NCBI GenBank assembly: GCA_021414045.1
Contig: JAIOPF010000204.1
Location: 1 to 11,540 of the forward strand
Source: Deltaproteobacteria bacterium
GTDB taxonomy: Bacteria > UBA10199 > DSSB01
DNA: 11,540 nt
Direction: 5' to 3'
In this document: positions 7,101 through 11,540 of the stretch, one piece after another
How positions within the stretch are numbered: the stretch's first letter is position 1
Layout: each line of letters opens with the position of its first letter
The notes under the pieces: generated by a model
What the model was told of the DNA's origin: nothing
Seen by the model: only the letters and a program-made list of their open reading frames with translations
Databases searched by the model: none
Position numbers and translations under genes: made by a program

Positions 7101-8874
7101 CGGGCAGCTCGGGCGCGGGATCGGGGCGCGACAGAGCCGCCCATTCTTCGCTCGTATAGGGGCCCCGCACTTCGAGCGGCGCAGCCAAGTGACCGCGGGC
7201 ATCGAAACGCAGCTGCATTCCGGCCGTTTTCCAATTGGCGTGGACGCGGGTGTTTCCGTCGGCTTCCGCAAAGGATTGCTCGCCGAGGATCACGCCCCGC
7301 GCCAGCAGCGGTCTCGAATAGGCGCGCCACCCTTGCAGGCTGGGATTCTCCGCCATGGCTCGCAACAAGTCGGGCATCAGGCGCTGCTGAATGCTGTAGG
7401 CCCTGGGCGTGCCCTTGGCGATGGCGTAGGGAACCTGCGCTCCCGAAGCGAAATGCGGCCGCGAAACCCAATCCGCCCCGAATTCCTTGATGGCGGCGGA
7501 GGATTCGACGCCCTGTTTCAAACGCGGATCGCGGGAGAGCAAGTCGCCGACGATGCGCACGGCTTCCCTCCATTGCTGGGGATCGCGCGAGGCCATTTTC
7601 TCCTGCAGGCGCGGGGTGTAGCCGCGAAAATTCGGCGCGCTCAAAATTTCCTGCAGCAAAGTCCGCAATGCGCGAACTTCGTTCTCCTTGCCGCGCTCGG
7701 AAACCTGCCGCAGCAATTCGGACCAAGTTCGGGATCCGACGACGGAGCCAGCTCCGCCCTCGCCTTCCATCGTCATGAAAAGCGGCCGAGCCGGAGAGAG
7801 CGGGTCCGGCTCTCCCCTTTCCGAAAGCGGAGGCGCTGTTCCCGCGGCGGCGAGCAGAGGCTCCGCTCCGATGTGGAAGGGCCGTCGCGGCGAAGGACGG
7901 CGGGGCTCCAAGCGATCCAAGCGCGTCTCGAGTTCGCGAACGCCGCGCGCGAAACCGTCTCCCATCAAACTTTGGCTGAGGCGCCCGCCGACGTGGAACT
8001 GGAGCAGCATGACCAGGGAATCGACGAGCGTCGTCGCTCCGTCGACGGGGCGACGCAAGCCGACTCCCTCTTCGAGGCGACGTCCGAGCAGAATGCCCGT
8101 GAGCATTCCCGTCTGAGTGAATAAATGTTGCATCGGCCTTTCGCCGACGGCTCCCGCGGGCCCCGCGAAACGCTGGTAGGCCGCCCCGGACAAAAAGCCC
8201 GTCAACTTCAAGGCGCCGAGCGTGAGACCGGCGCCCGCCAATTCGCTAAGATTCGTCTCGGCATCCCACCGTTGGGAACCCGGACTCAAGACTTCGCGCA
8301 AGCCCTTGCCGGTGGCCCAGAAAGCGGGGATTTCCAAGAAAAAGGCGCCGGTGGAGGCCAAGGCGCGGGCGCCCAGGCCCCGAGAAAGAAAACCCGTCGC
8401 GGGCGAAGCCAGCAACCGTGAGAGAAAAACGCCGCGAGACAGGGTGAAGACGGCGGAACCCGCCGTCATGGCCAAGAGCATGGCTGGATCGGCGGCCTCG
8501 CGCGCAAAATGTCGCCCGAGAAATTCCAGGCGACCGCCGAAGGATCCACGGCCCATCACGGCGTCGAGGCGTTGCGCGGCCCGGGTTCGCAAAGGTTCCG
8601 GCGCTCGAGTCCCGAGCGCGGCATAAATTTCCGCAGCGGTTTCGACGGCTCCCGATTGCTCTTGCCTCGCCCCGTAGTTCAAGAGCCCGTCGTAGAAGAG
8701 CTGAGGGTCCGTCTCATCGGCGAGGGACTGCAATTCCGCGCGCGCGGCACCGTTGCTGCGCGCGAGCAGCGGACGCAGAAATTCATTAAAATCTGGGTTT
8801 AAAGTCGCATCGCCAGGTGGCGTCTGCCGCCGCAACCGTAACCCCGGGCCCTCGCTGGGGGAACCTAGAGGCAT
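4135..8874 (-). CDS. Giant plant-type methionine S-methyltransferase-like protein (methyltransferase + two aminotransferase-fold domains, long N-terminal extension)
   Basis: A 1579-aa multidomain protein. Residues about 105-305 form an Ala/Gly/Leu-rich hydrophobic module without a signal peptide; it may be membrane-associated. Residues 330-600 are unrecognised. From about 600 on, the order and many local motifs match my memory of plant methionine S-methyltransferase, which makes S-methylmethionine from methionine and AdoMet. The methyltransferase part has LPEQWS (691-696), AdoMet motif EIGSGTGW (719-726), acidic D744, ACLPQVP (787-793, plant CIPQ), FNLGGRPG (842-849) and NHRFEFF (891-897). 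Residues 951-1165 are a degenerate aminotransferase fold in which SLDSRYGAP (1110-1118) replaces the PLP-lysine motif. Residues 1205-1577 are a class I/II aminotransferase with NEPTNPAG (N1354), D1382, SK at 1419-1420, GLRFG (R1428) and R1556. The usual PLP tyrosine is F1385. ATG 8874 is preceded by AGGA at 4-base spacing. Substrate and PLP activity are inferred. Confidence 0.9.
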   Translation of the reverse strand: MPLGSPSEGPGLRLRRQTPPGDATLNPDFNEFLRPLLARSNGAARAELQSLADETDPQLFYDGLLNYGARQEQSGAVETAAEIYAALGTRAPEPLRTRAAQRLDAVMGRGSFGGRLEFLGRHFAREAADPAMLLAMTAGSAVFTLSRGVFLSRLLASPATGFLSRGLGARALASTGAFFLEIPAFWATGKGLREVLSPGSQRWDAETNLSELAGAGLTLGALKLTGFLSGAAYQRFAGPAGAVGERPMQHLFTQTGMLTGILLGRRLEEGVGLRRPVDGATTLVDSLVMLLQFHVGGRLSQSLMGDGFARGVRELETRLDRLEPRRPSPRRPFHIGAEPLLAAAGTAPPLSERGEPDPLSPARPLFMTMEGEGGAGSVVGSRTWSELLRQVSERGKENEVRALRTLLQEILSAPNFRGYTPRLQEKMASRDPQQWREAVRIVGDLLSRDPRLKQGVESSAAIKEFGADWVSRPHFASGAQVPYAIAKGTPRAYSIQQRLMPDLLRAMAENPSLQGWRAYSRPLLARGVILGEQSFAEADGNTRVHANWKTAGMQLRFDARGHLAAPLEVRGPYTSEEWAALSRPDPAPELPALGPRQSQEFARQKGENSSLWAQRLLETSREGEDRALAVAQFLEENMDKPETAFHVRELVERLISLTSSSPEGQGILARHYSLPGVRDPLTIVSLPTTFLPEQWSRVFAEGVVQEFQRDRRPVDLAVEIGSGTGWVSILTAKLGMAREVVGVDRNPHAPVIGRLNAALNGVKNVSFQSGDLLAPLSEGAKVDLLLACLPQVPRSGGVESLRSVADYYPSDGNYWDRYGLGLIDKALGQARTRLSEGGRVLFNLGGRPGRAVLEELLARRGFHPAVRYAQLIQQDPTTDFSELARLESDNNHRFEFFLKEDPQTPISAAEAVGRGEVHHMLYLTEGRPYADLLRDSLGAVTGKVERWGYTENPGSENVALRESLALELSRQWGAKIAPEMLFVGPSSDLLMDGILHVVLPDQGRVLYAAPAADAEPAGLQAFQALRSPANPAEILQAVRRENPDALVLKLSREAWEDPAIPPLLQAAVEQKRHVVVLVDHPSDPQGSMHPAARYLNENPATVPYLHVVQSLDSRYGAPALPLAVAMIGNSAVQGLLARYADLTYSRTSTLVQAAYQKFLTDLPQGILAPASPSGAIEPMLTSFESGSAVVRALESPSAFDSGPKGEHPDPIDMSFGESEWRAPLRLDAALLAASRRSRGEVESEAREAVAAYLMQSRGARFEPEQIVLGAGVQPLLVSAIRGLKAVAGAPVVEVAVPKPSYGLFFPAVEIAGARRAELMTLEEEGFRLRPMSVPWSNGGRRGALRALLVNEPTNPAGQYYSAAQWKEIAGSLRSAGGYLLFDDVFGMLDFGRIRGRRAPSLQTLQKELGPNLVAFGGLSKEFAAGGLRFGFAASQNPALVSAMRGNLLATPDPLAMAAAPEFLRNWEGFVTPHRFYLSSRASALEQVFLDRHLNVTPVQGGYAMFVDLSPLHGRQIRLRSGESARITHLNLHELLFTEAGIKVHSEAWAGVAGRYRFVFSIERLDEAVQRLNKFFRSAR

Positions 8875-8878
8875 AAAG

Positions 8879-8882
8879 TCCT
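8879..8882 (-). promoter_or_regulatory. Ribosome binding site of the MMT-like gene
   Basis: On the minus strand, AGGA (within CTAGGACTTT) stands four bases before ATG 8874. It supports this start rather than an internal one, which matters because it makes the long N-terminal extension part of the protein. Confidence 0.6.
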
Positions 8883-8896
8883 AGAAAAATTGGTTA

Positions 8897-8925
8897 CTTA
8901 CAAATTGGGGGCTTAACGGGGACAA
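8897..8925 (-). promoter_or_regulatory. Candidate sigma-70-type promoter of the MMT-like gene
   Basis: On the minus strand TTGTCC (8925-8920) and TGTAAG (8902-8897) are separated by exactly 17 bases. Each matches 4 of 6 consensus positions (TTGACA, TATAAT). The predicted start of transcription would give a short leader of about 15-20 bases before ATG 8874. The location just after the upstream gene's terminator fits the need for a new promoter. The matches are modest, so this is a candidate only. Confidence 0.4.
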
Positions 8926-8973
8926 GCTCGGCGCTGAGGGGGAAAAGTTGCTATTTCCCAAAACCCCAACGGC

Positions 8974-9014
8974 AAAAAAAAGCCGCCGGCGTTGTCGAAC
9001 ATCCGCCGGCGGCA
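8974..9014 (-). terminator. Intrinsic (Rho-independent) terminator of the 599-aa gene
   Basis: Read on the minus strand, the arms GCCGCCGGCG and CGCCGGCGGC form a perfect 10-bp GC-rich stem (9013-9004 with 8991-8982) around a 12-base loop. A run of eight T follows directly (8981-8974). It begins about 22 bases after the stop codon of the 599-aa gene. This is a textbook terminator and separates that gene from the MMT-like gene. Confidence 0.92.
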
Positions 9015-9035
9015 GGCATTTAGGTTCTGGACAAT

Positions 9036-10835
9036 TTACGGAGTCGGCGCCGAAGCGGGCGTCAAAGTCGGATCCGGTAAAGTCGGATCCGGGTAGGCCT
9101 CGAAATCCGCTTCGCGGTCGAGGTCCTTGAGATGATATTCGAAGGGGTTGAAGCTGGCCCCGAGTTTGTCGTCGACGCCCTGCAGGATGCCCAAGAGAAT
9201 GACACCCTTGGTGAGTTTATCCATGCCCTTCCCGCCCGTTTCTCCGACTTTTTTCAACATGGCGCTCTGCTCGGCCGACAAAGGTGGAATGCCCTTGAAC
9301 AGTTTCTCCTTCAAGGACCCGCTGACGCCTTCGATGAACTTTCCAAAACGGCCCTTGGATTTGCTCAGTTCGTCTCCGAGCTTGGCGAATTCGGCCGCCT
9401 CCTTTTCGGCCGCGACACGGCCTTCCTTCCAGATTCCAAAGGGAACCAACTTGCGAATCCAACCAGCCTTGCCCAGGGGATTGAGCCGGCCAAGCAGGGA
9501 TCCCTCTCCCCACCATATGCGAACCACCTCGCCCATTCCCTTCAAACGGCCGACGGCGAAGGCATCGGATAAAGTCGCGAAACCCTTGGCGCCGCCGCTA
9601 AGCACCAAGGCACCGTCGACGGCACGGCCGACGGCCTGCATCTCGTCCTCATCGCTCCAACGGCGATAGGGCGTCGTTTCGCAGATGGCCCCGCCGAGGC
9701 AAAGGACATTGGTCAATCCCACGGCGAAGAGATTATTGTAGCCTCCGCCGTCCCCGATCATGTCGAGGTAAGCGGAGCGCGCCTCTTGGTGCAAAGCTTC
9801 GTCGGAAGCGGGATCCTCGGTCCCCGCTTTGGTGCCGAGGAAATGGAAGAAAGTCTTGGCGATATAGAGGTTGTTCCGCCGCCCCGTATAATTCCAGAAA
9901 CTCGAGAACCAACCCGACGAGGTATTGCCGCCGCCGAAACCCAAGAACCCCGGCCGCTCCTGGGCGGCGAAACTGAGCAGGCGTTCGTAGGCCTCCTTGC
10001 GATCCGGCAGTTTCAAGATTTCATCCAGCGTCGAAACCGCCAATTGGTTTTCCAGCAAGGCGGCGGTTTCCGGATCCAATTGGGCCATCGCCTCCTGCAA
10101 TTGGCCTTCCAAGGCCCAGGCTTCGCCTTGATCCACGCCGGTTTCGATCACCGTGCGCAGCTCTTGGATCGCCGCTTGGCGGGTTTCATAATTCGACTTG
10201 GCGGCTTCTTCGGCCATGGCGTCCCCCTGCAGCACGGGAGCCTCGCCCCATATCCTTTGGATGCCGTAGGGAATGAAGGCCGCGATGTTAACCCCGGTCT
10301 TCGTCAGGCTGTTCAAGGAAAAAACGGAATGCGCCTGCCGCACTTCATCGATCAAGATCCCATAATTATATTGATCGAGGACGTCGAGCGTCCGCTTGAA
10401 ACCCAGCTCAGCCTTGAAATCGATCATGTTGGCGGCCAAAGGTCGATAGCGCTTAGCCATGAGGGCTTCCACGCTTTCCAAGAACTTTTGCGGATCGACG
10501 CCTTTCGCTTGCTCCTCGGAAAGTCCCGAGCTGAGCAGAGCCTTTGCCTCGGCGAGGTCTAATTCCTTGTCGGGCGTCGAGTCTGCCTTCCTCAAGGTAT
10601 CGATCCAGGCTTTCTCTTCCTCGAAACTGCGGGATTCCGTGGCGCCCTTGCCATCGATGATGCGTTTCAATTCTCCGTAGGTTTCCCCCGTATAGGGATC
10701 TTGGGATTTTTCGAGGAGGAGATCGGTGCCTTGCAGCAACTTGGCGGCCTGGTCGGGATCCAGAGCGATGAGATTCTCTAGATAAAGGGAGTCCAGGGCT
10801 TTGATGTCGACTTTCTCGAGCTTCGGCGGTGTCAT
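9036..10835 (-). CDS. Hypothetical protein, 599 aa, mostly helical, Pro-rich repeat tail
   Basis: I do not recognise this protein. The N-terminal 300 residues are charged and helical. Residues 85-96 (DSTPDKELDLAE) carry acidic residues spaced as in a degenerate EF-hand loop, which is speculative. Residues about 297-315 are Gly/Ser/aromatic-rich (FLGFGGGNTSSGWFSSFW). Residues 362-440 are Gly/Ala-rich and moderately hydrophobic, with two cysteines six apart (C379, C385), and could insert into or lie on a membrane. There is no signal peptide. The C-terminus ends in an acidic, proline-rich tail with a tandem PDPTL-PDPTL repeat. The start at ATG 10835 is fixed by a strong AAGGAGG four bases upstream. 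The upstream in-frame ATG at 10880 has no comparable site. The gene has its own terminator and is divergent from the thioesterase gene, so it is probably transcribed alone. Neighbours do not suggest a function. Confidence 0.82.
   Translation of the reverse strand: MTPPKLEKVDIKALDSLYLENLIALDPDQAAKLLQGTDLLLEKSQDPYTGETYGELKRIIDGKGATESRSFEEEKAWIDTLRKADSTPDKELDLAEAKALLSSGLSEEQAKGVDPQKFLESVEALMAKRYRPLAANMIDFKAELGFKRTLDVLDQYNYGILIDEVRQAHSVFSLNSLTKTGVNIAAFIPYGIQRIWGEAPVLQGDAMAEEAAKSNYETRQAAIQELRTVIETGVDQGEAWALEGQLQEAMAQLDPETAALLENQLAVSTLDEILKLPDRKEAYERLLSFAAQERPGFLGFGGGNTSSGWFSSFWNYTGRRNNLYIAKTFFHFLGTKAGTEDPASDEALHQEARSAYLDMIGDGGGYNNLFAVGLTNVLCLGGAICETTPYRRWSDEDEMQAVGRAVDGALVLSGGAKGFATLSDAFAVGRLKGMGEVVRIWWGEGSLLGRLNPLGKAGWIRKLVPFGIWKEGRVAAEKEAAEFAKLGDELSKSKGRFGKFIEGVSGSLKEKLFKGIPPLSAEQSAMLKKVGETGGKGMDKLTKGVILLGILQGVDDKLGASFNPFEYHLKDLDREADFEAYPDPTLPDPTLTPASAPTP
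9064..9093. repeat. Tandem 15-bp direct repeat (two copies) inside the 599-aa gene
   Basis: The unit AAAGTCGGATCCGGT is followed at once by AAAGTCGGATCCGGG, identical except for the last base. The unit is a multiple of three and encodes PDPTL twice near the C-terminus of the 599-aa protein. It is probably the product of a recent slippage duplication in a disordered tail, and copy number may vary between strains. Confidence 0.85.
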
Positions 10836-10839
10836 CGTG

Positions 10840-10846
10840 CCTCCTT
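10840..10846 (-). promoter_or_regulatory. Strong ribosome binding site deciding the start of the 599-aa gene
   Basis: AAGGAGG on the minus strand, four bases before ATG 10835, is nearly the full anti-Shine-Dalgarno complement. It selects ATG 10835 over the in-frame ATG 10880, which would add 15 residues. Confidence 0.8.
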
Positions 10847-10999
10847 CGGCAAGGTGGCGCCGGCGTGGAGAATACCCCAAGGCGGCGCTTGGCCCGGAAA
10901 GCCCAAGGGCAATCCAAGCGGATCTTTTATTTTGGCACGTGGGAGTAAAAGGTTAGAAAGTCGGAGTGCTGGCTTTGGTACCGTTACTTTGGTGCCCCA

Positions 11000-11024
11000 A
11001 TCCAAGGCCGGGAGGCCCTTGGAT
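11000..11024. repeat. Inverted repeat upstream of the thioesterase gene (possible operator or leader hairpin)
   Basis: ATCCAAGG (11000-11007) and CCTTGGAT (11017-11024) are perfect inverted arms separated by nine bases. Two more inner pairs are possible across a bulge. No T-run follows, so it is not an intrinsic terminator. The right arm contains TTGGAT, which could serve as a weak -35 element for the thioesterase gene, so a protein bound here could control that promoter. The role is inferred. Confidence 0.45.
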
Positions 11025-11095
11025 CCCTCTGTCAGCAAGAGATTTATCGACAAAGGGGATGCCGCGTTGCTAGAAAAAAAGAAAGGATGCAAAGC

Positions 11096-11533
11096 ATGGA
11101 TTGGAAAAGCCAAACGAAAATCAAGGTCCGCTTCGCGGACGTCGACATGATGGGGCACCTGAACAACGCCAAATACGTAACCTACCTGGAAGAGGGCCGC
11201 GTGGCCTATTTCCAGAAATTCCCGGAATTGGATTTCACGGTGGTTAACACGGAATCGCGGGACAGCGTCATCGTCGCCTCGCTGAAGCTGGATTACCGTT
11301 CTCCGGCCTACTTGAACGAAACCTTGTGCGTCGCCTTGCGCACCAAGGAAATCCGGCGCTCGAGCTTCACCATCGAATATGAAATCCGGGAAGAAAAATC
11401 GGGTCGACTCGTGGCCGCCGCCGAAACCGTCATGGTATACTTCGATTACAAAGCCCAGAAGAGCCTGGAGATCCCCGAAAATTTAAGGAAGCGATTCGAG
11501 ACCTTGGAAGGCAGGGAGTTCCCGAAACCCTAG
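11096..11533 (+). CDS. Acyl-CoA thioesterase, hotdog fold (4-hydroxybenzoyl-CoA thioesterase family)
   Basis: A 145-aa single-domain hotdog thioesterase, of normal length for the family. The N-terminal signature FADVDMMGHLNNAKY (residues 13-27) contains the catalytic aspartate D17, the GH pair and the NN-x-x-Y turn typical of the YbgC/FcbC-like acyl-CoA thioesterases. The helix that follows (VTYLEEGRVAYF) and the later strands (VIVASLKLDYRSPAYLNE; VAAAETVMVYFDY) complete the fold. It would hydrolyse acyl- or aryl-CoA to free acid and CoA in the cytoplasm, working as an oligomer. The substrate cannot be told from sequence. I chose ATG 11096 because AAAGG (11082-11086) sits nine bases upstream. 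ATG 11087, three codons earlier, has the purine run directly against it. It is divergent from the 599-aa gene, and no partner gene is visible before the window ends. Confidence 0.93.
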   Translation: MDWKSQTKIKVRFADVDMMGHLNNAKYVTYLEEGRVAYFQKFPELDFTVVNTESRDSVIVASLKLDYRSPAYLNETLCVALRTKEIRRSSFTIEYEIREEKSGRLVAAAETVMVYFDYKAQKSLEIPENLRKRFETLEGREFPKP

Positions 11534-11540
11534 GTCACTT

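Larger units (their letters stand above)
10836..11095. other. Divergent intergenic region with repeated CCAAG/CTTGG motifs
   Basis: This 260-bp space separates two divergent genes and should hold both promoters, though I could not assign either with confidence. It contains a small inverted repeat CCAAG-N6-CTTGG (10877-10892), further single CCAAG copies near 10903 and 10914, and a larger inverted repeat at 11000-11024. It also holds a direct repeat CTTTGGTACC / CTTTGGTGCC (10973-10982 and 10987-10996). The clustering may mark regulator binding, but with this base composition part of it could be chance. Open frames crossing it on both strands look non-coding. Confidence 0.4.

Noticed and set aside
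6118..8124. Long plus-strand open frames (for example 6118-6993 and 7189-8124) opposite the MMT-like gene
   Set aside because: They lie wholly antisense to a gene with clear domain motifs, have Arg/Gly/Gln-rich compositions typical of complementary frames in GC-rich DNA, and lack recognisable domains or good ribosome sites.
9786..10562. 258-residue plus-strand open frame opposite the 599-aa gene
   Set aside because: It is antisense to a gene with a strong ribosome site and terminator. Its composition is that of a complementary-strand shadow and no motif is visible.
10832..11158. Open frames on both strands spanning the divergent intergenic region
   Set aside because: Low-complexity, no domain, overlapping the starts of both flanking genes. 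The region is better explained as regulatory.

Overview
The window (about 60% GC by eye) looks like ordinary chromosome from a Gram-negative bacterium. The style of the large proteins suggests an uncultured deltaproteobacterial-type lineage, but that placement is inference and weak. Genes are densely packed. I see no tRNA, rRNA, CRISPR array, insertion sequence or phage gene.

Layout, left to right. (1) Positions 1-2839 carry a minus-strand run of three genes that is probably one operon, read in this order: a DUF885-type metalloprotein (HEGYPGHH motif), a HAD phosphatase of the phosphoglycolate phosphatase type, and a secreted protein that runs off the left edge. (2) Diverging from it is a small plus-strand zinc-ribbon protein (2898-3260). 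Its 3' end overlaps by 35 bp the 3' end of a minus-strand protein with a coiled coil, a basic linker and a degenerate receiver-like domain (3226-4035). A 17-bp palindrome sits in the overlap. (3) Positions 4135-8874 hold one very large minus-strand gene (1579 aa). (4) A strong intrinsic terminator at 8974-9014 separates it from a 599-aa protein I do not recognise (9036-10835, minus). (5) After a 260-bp intergenic region with inverted and direct repeats comes a plus-strand hotdog-fold acyl-CoA thioesterase (11096-11533).

The centrepiece is the 1579-aa protein. From about residue 600 to the end it is colinear with plant methionine S-methyltransferase (MMT): an AdoMet methyltransferase domain, a degenerate aminotransferase-like domain, and a second class I/II aminotransferase domain. 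Known bacterial methionine S-methyltransferases of the MmtN type are small single-domain enzymes, so a plant-type three-part enzyme here is unusual. It differs from the plant protein, as I recall it, in two ways. The last aminotransferase domain keeps the PLP lysine (K1420) and substrate arginines, and there is a roughly 600-residue N-terminal extension with a hydrophobic module. A reasonable hypothesis is that it makes S-methylmethionine and may also carry out PLP chemistry. No decarboxylase, DMSP gene or S-methylmethionine transporter is visible in the window, so the pathway is not established from context.

The other genes look like housekeeping or lineage-specific functions and show no obvious pathway link to the large protein.
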